Source of the DNA: an uncultured Pelagibacteraceae bacterium | GTDB taxonomy: Bacteria > Pseudomonadota > Alphaproteobacteria > Pelagibacterales > Pelagibacteraceae | Reading direction: 5' to 3' | DNA length: 57,399 nt | Assembly (NCBI GenBank): GCA_902618975.1 | Contig: CACNCN010000006.1 | Location: 1 to 57,399, forward strand | Shown: in pieces, positions 47,889-56,425 of the stretch | Position numbering within the stretch: position 1 is the first letter of the stretch | How the letters are laid out: each line of letters begins with the position of its first letter | Notes under the pieces: generated by a model | Told to the model about the DNA's origin: nothing | The model's input: the letters and a program-made list of their open reading frames with translations, nothing else | The model's database searches: none | Translations under genes and position numbers: made by a program

Positions 47889-48149
47889 ATGGATATAAAC
47901 GAACTAATTGAAATTGTAAAAAAAAAAATCCAAAGTAAAATTAGCGTTGAAAAAATTAGCGTAGAAGACAAATCATTTTTGCACAAAAAACATAAAAATA
48001 ATGCAGTAAATAAATTTCACTTAAAAATTTCTATAAAGTCTAAATTTTTAAAAAAGAAAAAAAAAATTGAAAGTTCTAGACAAATTTATAAATTACTAGA
48101 GAAAGAATTAAAAGAACATATCCATTCAGTACAATTAAATATTGAGTAA
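47889..48149 (+). CDS. bolA: BolA family protein
   Basis: An 86-residue protein of the BolA fold. The KFHLKISIKSKFLKKKKKIESSR segment spans the beta-turn region with the basic nucleic-acid or partner-binding surface, and residues near EELIEIVKKKI form helix 1; BolA proteins pair with monothiol glutaredoxins in iron-sulfur handling. The expected family histidine is likely the one in ELKEHIHSVQL. I chose the ATG at 47889; a TTG two codons upstream is also in frame. Its 3' end overlaps convergent aroB by 15 nt. Confidence 0.85.
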   Translation: MDINELIEIVKKKIQSKISVEKISVEDKSFLHKKHKNNAVNKFHLKISIKSKFLKKKKKIESSRQIYKLLEKELKEHIHSVQLNIE

Positions 48150-49247
48150 TTCTCTTTTAAAAAATTTTTTTAAATCGCTTTCGCTATATAAATTGTCTAA
48201 AATTGGATTTCCTATATCCTTTAATAGAATTAAATTTATCATTTTAGAATTATTTTTTTTATCATTTTTCATGTAATATATTAATTTATTTATATCTTTT
48301 ATTTTAAAAAAATTTCTTAAATTTAGACCAAAATTTAAATTTTTAACATGGTTTAGGATTTTTGAATAAGTTTTTATATTAATTAATTTTCTCTGGAGAC
48401 TAAATTTAAGTGCTGTTTTAATTCCTAATATCACTCCTTCTCCATGATTTAATTTTTTTTTAAACCCACATGTAGCTTCATATGCGTGGCCAAAAGTATG
48501 GCCTAAATTTAATATTTTTCTCAAATTTTTTTCTTTTACATCTCTTTGAACAATTTTTTTTTTGACTATACAACTCTCGAAAATTGCTTTTGTAATAAAT
48601 GGTTCATTAAGAGATAAAATTTTATCGAAATTCTTGTTTAAGAAATTAAAATTTTCTCTGCTAGAAATTAAACTATGTTTAAGAATTTCAGCATATCCAC
48701 ATATAATCTCTTTTTTACTCAGTGTATCTAAAAACAAAATATCTGATATAACTAAATTTGGTTGATAAAAAGTTCCCACTAAATTTTTGCCATAAATTTT
48801 ATGATTTATTCCTGTTTTTCCTCCGACACTAGCATCAACTTGTGAGAGTAAAGTAGTAGGAATATTTATAAATTTAATTCCTCTCTTATAAATACTACTT
48901 ACAAAACCCACAAGGTCACCTGTAATCCCTCCACCTATAGATATTACGCAATCATTTCTAGAGAAATTATTATGAAGTAATTTATTTAATATGTCATTTA
49001 CATATTCAAAACTCTTATTTTTTTCACTAGACTTGTAATTGTAAATAATATTGTCATATTTTTTAAATTTACTTTTAACAAAGTTAGAATTTTTCTTTCC
49101 TATATTACTATCAATTACCAAAAAACATTTTTTAAAATAAATTTTTTCTTTTTTTAAGATATTTGGAATATTATTAATTATATTTTTGCCTATATATATA
49201 TTATATTTACTATCTTTAGTATTAATTTTTATTTTTTTCATTTTCAT
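48135..49247 (-). CDS. aroB: 3-Dehydroquinate synthase
   Basis: Second step of the shikimate pathway: cyclises DAHP to dehydroquinate, using NAD and a divalent metal. IGGGITGDLVGFVSSIYKRG near 97-117 is the nucleotide region, KTGINHKIYGKNLVGTFYQP near 141-161 the substrate site, EILKHS and LGHTFGHAYE supply metal ligands, and NHGEGV follows. The 370-residue length fits. The first two Mets (49247 and 49241) are both possible. It overlaps aroK by 26 nt. Confidence 0.96.
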   Translation of the reverse strand: MKMKKIKINTKDSKYNIYIGKNIINNIPNILKKEKIYFKKCFLVIDSNIGKKNSNFVKSKFKKYDNIIYNYKSSEKNKSFEYVNDILNKLLHNNFSRNDCVISIGGGITGDLVGFVSSIYKRGIKFINIPTTLLSQVDASVGGKTGINHKIYGKNLVGTFYQPNLVISDILFLDTLSKKEIICGYAEILKHSLISSRENFNFLNKNFDKILSLNEPFITKAIFESCIVKKKIVQRDVKEKNLRKILNLGHTFGHAYEATCGFKKKLNHGEGVILGIKTALKFSLQRKLINIKTYSKILNHVKNLNFGLNLRNFFKIKDINKLIYYMKNDKKNNSKMINLILLKDIGNPILDNLYSESDLKKFFKRELLNI

Positions 49248-49746
49248 AAAAATCTATTATTTTGTTAGTTATCTGTTTTTTAGTAAAGTTTGTACAATTT
49301 AATTTGTAATCAGCAAATTTATATATAGCGTCTCTCTTTTTTTTAAGTCTCTCTATTTCTTTTTTTGATAAATTTTCTACCTTAGGTCTTTTTTTACTTT
49401 TAAATATCCTATCAACTAAAATTTTGTTGTCCCAATCCAGCCAAAAAGATAAATTATTTTCTAAAATATATTTTCTGATTTTAGGATTTAAAAAACTACC
49501 TCCACCTAATGCTACAACACAATTGTTTGATTTTAATTTCTCTAATACTATTTCTTCCTCAACATCTCTAAAATATTTCTCTCCCTTATGATCAAAAATT
49601 TTTTTAATAGTATTCCTTTCATTCTTCTCAATTTCATAATCGGTATCTATAAACTTAAATTTAAGTTTACCTGCCAAAATTGTTCCGATAGTTGATTTTC
49701 CTGCACCCATCATACCAATTAATACTAAATTTTTTTTAAATATCAT
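49222..49746 (-). CDS. aroK: Shikimate kinase
   Basis: Phosphorylates shikimate to shikimate 3-phosphate using ATP. Walker A is GMMGAGKST (11-19), substrate-binding Asp34/Asp36 sit in FIDTDYEIE, Arg60 in YFRDVEEE, and the LGGGSF loop near 80-85 is conserved. The 174-residue length is typical. It heads the aroK-aroB unit, a common alphaproteobacterial order, and is divergent from the small membrane protein gene with a 57-nt gap. Confidence 0.96.
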   Translation of the reverse strand: MIFKKNLVLIGMMGAGKSTIGTILAGKLKFKFIDTDYEIEKNERNTIKKIFDHKGEKYFRDVEEEIVLEKLKSNNCVVALGGGSFLNPKIRKYILENNLSFWLDWDNKILVDRIFKSKKRPKVENLSKKEIERLKKKRDAIYKFADYKLNCTNFTKKQITNKIIDFYENEKNKN

Positions 49747-49803
49747 AGCTTTCCGTGTTATAAAAACATAAATTTGTCTTATTTTTAAAATAATTAATTA
49801 CAT

Positions 49804-49989
49804 ATGCAATTTCAAAGAAAAACAAGTTCCTTCGGTCTAAGTTCATTGAGCAAAATAATAATTAAATTTTTTTTTATAATTGTATTTTTTTTTATAATTA
49901 TCATATTAATCGACAAAATCAATTTCCCCACCCCTGAAAAATCAATTGAAAAAATAATTCCTAATGAAAACTTTAAAGTTGTTAAATAA
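49804..49989 (+). CDS. Small single-pass membrane protein, 61 aa
   Basis: A 61-residue protein: polar N-terminus with MQFQRKTSSFGLSSLSKI, one Phe/Ile-rich helix (about 19-41) and a short periplasmic-like tail ending FKVVK. No known domain. Its last 26 nt overlap the start of the next, 582-residue exported protein, so the two are probably translated together and may work together at the inner membrane. I do not recognise a family. Confidence 0.75.
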   Translation: MQFQRKTSSFGLSSLSKIIIKFFFIIVFFFIIIILIDKINFPTPEKSIEKIIPNENFKVVK

Positions 49990-51712
49990 ATTTGCTTGGA
50001 AAGTAATTTTTTTTTGTTCTGTACAAATTTTGTTTTTTGCAAACGCAAACGAACCAGAAGATATTTGGAGTAAAAATAACGAAGATATTGAAATTAAAAC
50101 TGAGGAAATAAAACTAAACAATGAAAATAAAGAAATAAAAGAAATTTACGAGGGCACTGAATTAAGTGAAAAAATATTCTTGGAAGAAAATGTACTTGAG
50201 GATAACTCAAGTCTAATAGGCTTATACGATCCAAAAGATAATGACTTAAAAATTGATATGTGGAAAAATTCTGACGGTGATCAAGTCAACTATATAATTG
50301 AGAAATTGTTTAAAATGGATTTATCTAATGACGCTCATGATATTTTAAAAATAGCAATCTTAACTAACTCTTACATCCCGAGCATTAATATGGATCAAAA
50401 AAAATTTAATAGTTATAAGATAAATTATTTACTTAAAAAAAAAGATTTAGATTTAATTAATGAATTTTTATTAAAAAATAAAACGTTAGAAAATAATCAT
50501 GAATTAATAATTCAATATGTTGACTATTATTTAATAAATGGAAATTTAGATAAATCTTGCAATTTACTTGATAATAATGATTTAATATTTGATAACAATT
50601 ATTTAGATAAATTTAAAATTTATTGTTTAATAAATAGCGATAAAAGAAATGAAGCACAATTATACTTTGATTTAAATAAAGAAAAAGGATTTAAAGATAA
50701 GTTTTTTGAAGATAAATACGATTACCTTTTAGGTTATAAAGAAAAAATAAACATTGGCACATCTGAGAAATCTCCGCTAAACTTTCATTTATCACACATT
50801 ACAGATAAAAATTTTTCATTTGATCCCAACATTGATACACCAAAATTTATTTGGAAATACTTATCAAATTATAATTTGCTGACGGGTGTAAATAGTATTG
50901 ATTTACAAAATGGAAAAAAAATAGAAGCCCTTGAAAAGGCGGCACACGAGAAAAATTATAATGAACAAGAACTTTTCTCACTTTATAAAAGATTTGAATT
51001 TACCTTCAACCAACTTTTAACTGCTGACGAGACATATAAATATTTACCAAATTTTGAGGGTAGAGCCTTGTTGTACCAAAAAATATTACTAACTTATGAT
51101 ATTGAACAAAAACTAAAACATTCTCTGGAACTCAAAAAATCTTTTGAAAATGATAAGTTAGGAAATGCATATGATCAAGAATTATCTAAATTAATTAATA
51201 GCATTGAACTTGAGGATGTGCCAGCTCAATACACTTCTTTTTACAATGATAATAAAAAAATAAATGTTGAATACAAAAATCAAATCAAATTCAATAATAA
51301 AATTATACATCAATCTAAACTTTTAAATTATTTTGCAGATGTTTACGATACAGAGAAAACTTCTAAAGAAACAAATAATTTGCTTAAAAAAATTAAATCA
51401 GACAAAAAATATGTAATTTCTAACAAAGATAAAATTCTGTTAGATTCACTATCTTATGACGGGATACAAATAAAAAAAAAATATAAAAACATTTACTCAC
51501 AAAACCCTAATATTCCAACAGATTTACAAGTTTTAATTAATAATAATGACATTGGAATGATACTACTCAGATTATCTGAAATAATTGGAGAAGATAGCAT
51601 AGAAGCATTAGGTACAGAAACACTATATTTTATTACATCAGTTTTAAATCAAATTAATTTGGACAAAATAAGGAATAAAATAATTTTAAAAATATTACCA
51701 ATCAAAGTTTAA
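49964..51712 (+). CDS. Exported helical repeat protein of unknown function
   Basis: A 582-residue protein with a signal peptide (basic start MKTLKLLNKFAWK, hydrophobic core, cleavage likely near ANA-NEP at about 28). An acidic stretch (about 30-65, rich in Glu/Asn) is followed by a long, helical, Asn/Lys/Leu-rich region that looks like irregular helical repeats (Sel1/TPR-like), but I could not assign a family. It is embedded between a small membrane protein and def-fmt-truA, suggesting a conserved periplasmic role. Confidence 0.8.
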   Translation: MKTLKLLNKFAWKVIFFCSVQILFFANANEPEDIWSKNNEDIEIKTEEIKLNNENKEIKEIYEGTELSEKIFLEENVLEDNSSLIGLYDPKDNDLKIDMWKNSDGDQVNYIIEKLFKMDLSNDAHDILKIAILTNSYIPSINMDQKKFNSYKINYLLKKKDLDLINEFLLKNKTLENNHELIIQYVDYYLINGNLDKSCNLLDNNDLIFDNNYLDKFKIYCLINSDKRNEAQLYFDLNKEKGFKDKFFEDKYDYLLGYKEKINIGTSEKSPLNFHLSHITDKNFSFDPNIDTPKFIWKYLSNYNLLTGVNSIDLQNGKKIEALEKAAHEKNYNEQELFSLYKRFEFTFNQLLTADETYKYLPNFEGRALLYQKILLTYDIEQKLKHSLELKKSFENDKLGNAYDQELSKLINSIELEDVPAQYTSFYNDNKKINVEYKNQIKFNNKIIHQSKLLNYFADVYDTEKTSKETNNLLKKIKSDKKYVISNKDKILLDSLSYDGIQIKKKYKNIYSQNPNIPTDLQVLINNNDIGMILLRLSEIIGEDSIEALGTETLYFITSVLNQINLDKIRNKIILKILPIKV

Positions 51713-51715
51713 TTT

Positions 51716-52240
51716 ATGTCATTAAGACCTATAATAACAGTCCCCAACGAAATACTTAGAAAAATTTCAGAACCTGTACAAAAAATTGGAATTAATGAGA
51801 AAAAACTCATTAAAGATTTATTCGAGACTATGTATAATGCAAAGGGTATAGGTCTTGCCTCAATTCAAATTGGAATACCAAAACAAATAGTTGTATTGGA
51901 TGTTTCAAAGGAAAATGAAAAAAAAAAACCCTATTGTTTAATCAATCCCAGAATAAAAAAGTTTAGCAAAGATACGTCTAAATATGAAGAAGGCTGTCTT
52001 TCAATACCAGATACATTTATAGAAATTGAAAGGCCAAAAGAAATATACTTAGAATATATAGATGAAAATGGAAAAAAAAAAGAAATTAAATGTGATGGTT
52101 TGTTGTCAACTTGTATACAGCATGAGATACAACATTGTGAAGGAAAATTAATTATAGATTTTTTATCGAAGTTAAAAAAAGATTTTATAATAAAAAAAAT
52201 AATTAAAAAAAAAAGTAGTTCTGATAAAATTATAGTTTAG
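51716..52240 (+). CDS. def: Peptide deformylase
   Basis: Removes the formyl group from nascent proteins using Fe(II). The three motifs are GIGLASIQ (44-51), EGCLS (92-96, metal ligand Cys94) and Q-H-E-I-Q-H (135-140, ligands His136 and His140, catalytic Glu137). The motif 3 Asp of most enzymes (HExDH) is Gln here. Length 174. It starts 3 nt after the 582-residue protein gene and is followed by fmt after 2 nt, the usual def-fmt pairing. Confidence 0.96.
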   Translation: MSLRPIITVPNEILRKISEPVQKIGINEKKLIKDLFETMYNAKGIGLASIQIGIPKQIVVLDVSKENEKKKPYCLINPRIKKFSKDTSKYEEGCLSIPDTFIEIERPKEIYLEYIDENGKKKEIKCDGLLSTCIQHEIQHCEGKLIIDFLSKLKKDFIIKKIIKKKSSSDKIIV

Positions 52241-52242
52241 TT

Positions 52243-53160
52243 ATGAATAGGATAATTTTTTTTGGAACTCCAAATTTTGCTATTCCTATATTAAAAAATA
52301 TTTGTAAAAATAATAACAAAATAATTTCTATTTTTACTCAGCCCCCAAATAAATCAAATAGAGGACTAAAAATTTACAAATCACCAGTTCATATATTTGC
52401 TGAGACACAAAATATACCTTTAAGATGTCCAGTTAATATTATAGATGATAAAAAATATATTACTAAATTAAATTTTGACTTAGCAGTTGTTGTTGCTTAT
52501 GGACAAATTATTCCTAAAGCGATTTTAGAAATAAGTAAACTAGGTTTTATAAATATACATGCATCAATTCTTCCAAAATATCGAGGTGCAGCGCCAATCC
52601 AAAGATCTATTATTAATTCTGAAAAAACAACAGGTATTAGCATAATGAAAATAAATGAAAAACTTGATAGCGGTCCAATTTGCAATCAATATAAAATTAA
52701 TATTAACCAACTTGATAATAATTTAACATTATCAAAAAAATTAAGTTTACTTGCTGCAGAAAAAATAAATGAGAATATTGACTTAATTATATCAAAAAAA
52801 GCTAATTTTATTGATCAAAATCATGATCTCGCTACATATGCTGACAAAATTAGTAAAAATGAGTCAAAAATTAATTGGAACAATGATGCGAAAAATATTA
52901 ATGCAAAAATAAAAGGATTATATCCTTCCCCAGGAGCGTGGTTTGAATATAAAAATGAGAGATACAAAATATTAGAATCTGAGATATTAAATGAGAGTGG
53001 CATACCTGGTCAGGTTTTAGATGATTTTTTAACAATTGCATGTAATAGAAATTCCATTAGGATTAAAACTTTACAGCGTCAAGGTAAAAAACCCCAAGCA
53101 ACAAAAGATTTTCTTCTAGGTAATAGGATAAGAAAAGGGACTATATTAAATTGTGATTAG
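52243..53160 (+). CDS. fmt: Methionyl-tRNA formyltransferase
   Basis: Formylates initiator Met-tRNA with 10-formyltetrahydrofolate. The core catalytic set is Asn104, His106 (INIHASILPKYRGAAPIQ) and Asp142 (KLDSGPI), followed by the C-terminal tRNA-binding domain (GLYPSPGAWFEYK, KTLQRQGK). The 305-residue length is typical. Its stop overlaps the GTG start of truA by 8 nt, so def-fmt-truA are one transcript that ties protein initiation to tRNA modification. Confidence 0.97.
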   Translation: MNRIIFFGTPNFAIPILKNICKNNNKIISIFTQPPNKSNRGLKIYKSPVHIFAETQNIPLRCPVNIIDDKKYITKLNFDLAVVVAYGQIIPKAILEISKLGFINIHASILPKYRGAAPIQRSIINSEKTTGISIMKINEKLDSGPICNQYKININQLDNNLTLSKKLSLLAAEKINENIDLIISKKANFIDQNHDLATYADKISKNESKINWNNDAKNINAKIKGLYPSPGAWFEYKNERYKILESEILNESGIPGQVLDDFLTIACNRNSIRIKTLQRQGKKPQATKDFLLGNRIRKGTILNCD

Positions 53161-53893
53161 ATATCAGATTTTATTAGAATATGAAGGGACACAATTTAAT
53201 GGTTGGCAAATACAAAAGTCAGGTAATTCGGTTCAAAAAACAGTGCAATTAGTTCTTTCCAAACTCTTAAGAAAACGAATTAAAATACATGGAGCTGGAA
53301 GAACTGACAAAGGTGTTCATTCTTTGGAACAATCTGCGCATTTTGATACTCAAGAAAAAATAATAAATATACCAAATCTAATAAAATCATTAAATTTTTT
53401 TTTAAATAAAAAGCAAATATCCATTTTAAAAATTAAAAAAAAAAATTTGAGTTTTCATGCAAGATATAGTGCTAAAAAAAGAACTTATAAATATTTAATT
53501 AGAAATAATTTATCACCATCAGTAATAAATAAAAATAGAGAGTGGCATATAATCAATATCCTAGATATTGAAATTTTGAGAAAAGGTGCAAAAAAATTTG
53601 TTGGCACTCACGATTTTTCAACATTCAGAGCTTCAAACTGTAACGCAAAAAGTCCAATAAGAACAATTTACAAAGTTAAGGTAACGAAAAATAAAAGCTC
53701 AATAGAAATAAAATTCATATCAAAATCATTTCTTAAAAGTCAAATTAGATCTATGGTTGGTTGTCTTAAATATCTCGCAGAAAAAAAATGGACTTTAAAA
53801 AAATTTAGTAGAGTATTCAAATCCAAAAATAGAAGTAATTGTGCTCCACTTGCACCCCCGTGCGGATTGTATCTAGAAAAAATTACTTATTAA
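53153..53893 (+). CDS. truA: tRNA pseudouridine(38-40) synthase
   Basis: Isomerises uridines 38-40 of the anticodon arm. Catalytic Asp52 sits in GAGRTDKGVHS (47-57), and FHARYSAKKRTYKY and the R-S-M-V-G segment near the end are conserved. The 246-residue length is typical. It starts with GTG inside the end of fmt. The 3' end overlaps the convergent SET-domain gene by 11 nt. Confidence 0.96.
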   Translation: MIRYQILLEYEGTQFNGWQIQKSGNSVQKTVQLVLSKLLRKRIKIHGAGRTDKGVHSLEQSAHFDTQEKIINIPNLIKSLNFFLNKKQISILKIKKKNLSFHARYSAKKRTYKYLIRNNLSPSVINKNREWHIINILDIEILRKGAKKFVGTHDFSTFRASNCNAKSPIRTIYKVKVTKNKSSIEIKFISKSFLKSQIRSMVGCLKYLAEKKWTLKKFSRVFKSKNRSNCAPLAPPCGLYLEKITY

Positions 53894-54344
53894 TTTTTTT
53901 AAATTTTTTATTAATTCTCCACCTCGAGCCTTCTCTTACGATATATCCACAACAATTTTTTGACTTACACTTACATGGAAATTGTTTGTAATCCTCATCA
54001 TATCCGAAACCGTAATCGTATGATAATTCCTCACCTTTTTTGATATCCTTAATTGATGATATCCACAATTTAAGACCTTTGCCATCAACTTCACAATTTG
54101 GATCACAAGAATGGTTTATAAGACGTGCAGTGTTATAAGAAAAATCTCCGTCTAAATCATACTTATTATTTAAATTGTAAAGATAAATTGCTTTACTATT
54201 ATCAAATTTAGGATTTCTATCTGTTTCTTTCTTAGTAATTATTTTTCCTATGTAGTCAATTATTTTTGTACCTTTTTTAATATCTTTATTAGCAAACAAA
54301 CCTTTGTTATTAATTTTTGAATATCCAATTTTATATAATTTCAT
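53883..54344 (-). CDS. SET-domain lysine methyltransferase-like protein
   Basis: A 153-residue protein that is essentially one SET domain. NTARLINHSCDPNC (71-84) matches the SAM-binding NHSCxPN motif, GEELSYDYG (104-112) holds the catalytic Tyr, and CKCKSKNCCG (124-133) is a post-SET C-x-C-x4-C cluster which with Cys80 can bind zinc. SET enzymes methylate lysines, mainly histones in eukaryotes; bacterial targets are poorly known (ribosomal or nucleoid proteins are candidates). It starts 2 nt after the HDAC-like gene and is co-transcribed with it. Confidence 0.9.
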   Translation of the reverse strand: MKLYKIGYSKINNKGLFANKDIKKGTKIIDYIGKIITKKETDRNPKFDNSKAIYLYNLNNKYDLDGDFSYNTARLINHSCDPNCEVDGKGLKLWISSIKDIKKGEELSYDYGFGYDEDYKQFPCKCKSKNCCGYIVREGSRWRINKKFKKINK

Positions 54345-54346
54345 TA

Positions 54347-55270
54347 TTAACTTACTTCTGAGAGAGCCTTTACATGATTAAAAGCACTTTCTGCAAGTGC
54401 ATTAAGGTCGTAACCACCTTCAAGCACAGATATAACTTTACCTTTTGTAAATTTATTAGTTGCATCTAGTGTTCTTTTTGTAATTTCATAAAAATCGTTT
54501 GATGATAATTCAAATTGTGCTAGCGGATCATTTTTGTGAGCATCAAAACCAGCTGAGAAGATAATATATTCTGGTTTATAATCTACTAATCTGTCAAGCA
54601 CACGATCGTAAGCATTAAAATATTGTTCTGAATTAGTACCTGCTGGTAAAGGAATATTTAGGGAGTTATTGTATTTACCTTTGTCTTTCTCAGTCCCACC
54701 ACCAGGATAAAACGGGTGCTGATGCAAAGATATATATAGAGATTTTTTATTATCATAAAGTACATTGTAATTTCCATTTCCCCAGTGAACATCAAAATCT
54801 ATACAAGCAATTCTTTTATAATCATATTTGCTTATTAAGTAGTTTGCTGCAATTCCAGCATTTGATAAACAACAAAAGCCCATAGCTTTATTTTTTTCAG
54901 CATGGTGTCCAGGTGGTCTGACAACGCAAAACGCATTTTTAAATTTTTTGCTTTCTATTCCATCAATTGCCTTAATCGATGAGCCAGCAGCATCAAATAC
55001 TGCCTCTTTGCTACCTGGGGACACTACAGTATCTCCATCGAGAAAGTGAATGCCTTTTGAAGGAAATGAATTATTTAAATTTTTAATATAATCCTCTGTA
55101 TGAGTAAGTTTTAATATTTTTTCAGGAACTTTAGAAGGTTTGTCCCAAATAAAATCTTTCTTTTTTTTTAAAGTTTCTATAATTGATTTTACTCTTTTTG
55201 GTTGCTCTGGATGGCCATCTCCAGTCAGATGTTTTTCAGATGTATCAGATGTAATTATTGCAGTTTTCAC
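54347..55270 (-). CDS. Histone deacetylase family protein (class II HDAC-like amidohydrolase)
   Basis: A 307-residue zinc deacetylase. RPPGHHAE (118-125) gives the two buried His (122, 123), D-F-D-V-H (158-162) the zinc ligands Asp160 and His162, FSAGFDAHKNDPL the third zinc ligand, and GGYDLNALAE near the end the catalytic Tyr. The usual second His after the zinc ligand His is Trp (HWGNG). Bacterial relatives act on acetyl-lysine, acetylpolyamines or amides. The start is GTG, overlapping the dapE stop (GTGA), and the SET gene follows after 2 nt. Confidence 0.92.
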   Translation of the reverse strand: MKTAIITSDTSEKHLTGDGHPEQPKRVKSIIETLKKKKDFIWDKPSKVPEKILKLTHTEDYIKNLNNSFPSKGIHFLDGDTVVSPGSKEAVFDAAGSSIKAIDGIESKKFKNAFCVVRPPGHHAEKNKAMGFCCLSNAGIAANYLISKYDYKRIACIDFDVHWGNGNYNVLYDNKKSLYISLHQHPFYPGGGTEKDKGKYNNSLNIPLPAGTNSEQYFNAYDRVLDRLVDYKPEYIIFSAGFDAHKNDPLAQFELSSNDFYEITKRTLDATNKFTKGKVISVLEGGYDLNALAESAFNHVKALSEVS

Positions 55271-56424
55271 GAAAAGTATTGATCTAATATTTCTTTATGA
55301 ATTTTGGTCAAAGTTTTTAAATCTTTAATTTTAATATTTTCATCTACCTGGTGCATACTAGCACCAACCATACCAAATTCTAAGCAAGGGGAAATTTTTC
55401 TTATAAATCTAGCGTCAGAAGTACCCCCAGAAGTTGACAATTTTGTGTTAACCCTTGTATTTTTTTTAATAATATTTTTTATCATAAAAGTAATTTTATT
55501 TGGTTTAGTAATAAATGACTCACCAGAAATCATATATTCTATTTTAAATTTACACTTATATTTTTTGCAAATTTTCTTTATAAGAAAATTTAATTTTTTT
55601 TTTAATGAAGTGGAGTTATGTTTGTCATTAAACCTTATGTTAAAGGTAGCTTTAGCATCACCAGGTATTACATTGTCTGCATCATTATTTATGCTAATTT
55701 TTGTTATTTCCAAATTAGAAGCTTGAAAATTTTTAGATCCATTATCAAGTTTAATTTTTTTCAAATTTTTTAAAACATCTATAATGCAAGTTGATGGATT
55801 AATTGCCTTATGATTATAAGCCACATGTCCCATTTTACCAAAAATACTTAAATAACCAGTTATTGAACCTCTTCTACCAATTTTAATCATTTCTCCCATT
55901 TGAGATGGATTTGTAGGTTCACCTATTAAACAAAAATTAATTTTTTCTTTTTTTTTTATTAAATATTCAACAACTTTTTTTGTTCCATTTATAGCAATAC
56001 CTTCTTCATCTCCAGTTATTAAAAGACTAATTGAACCGTTAAATTTCTTTTTTTTAATTACAAATTCGTTTACAGCAGCAATAAAAGATGCTACTGAAGT
56101 TTTCATATCGCTAGAACCTCTACCAATCAACCTTCCATTCTTTATTTTTGGTTTAAAAGGGTGTGAAGACCATTTTTTAATATTACCCGGAGGAACAACA
56201 TCCACATGTCCCGCATAACAAAAGTTAGGACTTTTTGTGCCTATTCGAGCATAAATATTTTTAACAGGTTTGCTTTTACGATCTTTAAATTCCAGAATTT
56301 TAGTTTTAAATCCAATTGATTTTAATTTTTTTTCTAAAAATTTCATTATTCCCGCATCTACAGGGGTTACTGTTGGAAACCTAATTAGCTCTTTTGCTAA
56401 TTGTATGTCGTTAATACTTGGCAT
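55267..56424 (-). CDS. dapE: Succinyl-diaminopimelate desuccinylase
   Basis: M20-family di-zinc hydrolase that releases LL-diaminopimelate in lysine and peptidoglycan synthesis. Zinc-binding features: His73 in AGHVDVVPPG, Asp106 in GRGSSDMKTS, the Glu140-Glu141 pair in ITGDEEGIA, and a C-terminal His in the family end block. TSGGTSDARFI near 330 is also typical of DapE. Length 385 fits. It follows dapD by 1 nt and is coupled to the HDAC-like gene. Confidence 0.96.
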   Translation of the reverse strand: MPSINDIQLAKELIRFPTVTPVDAGIMKFLEKKLKSIGFKTKILEFKDRKSKPVKNIYARIGTKSPNFCYAGHVDVVPPGNIKKWSSHPFKPKIKNGRLIGRGSSDMKTSVASFIAAVNEFVIKKKKFNGSISLLITGDEEGIAINGTKKVVEYLIKKKEKINFCLIGEPTNPSQMGEMIKIGRRGSITGYLSIFGKMGHVAYNHKAINPSTCIIDVLKNLKKIKLDNGSKNFQASNLEITKISINNDADNVIPGDAKATFNIRFNDKHNSTSLKKKLNFLIKKICKKYKCKFKIEYMISGESFITKPNKITFMIKNIIKKNTRVNTKLSTSGGTSDARFIRKISPCLEFGMVGASMHQVDENIKIKDLKTLTKIHKEILDQYFS

Positions 56425-56425
56425 T

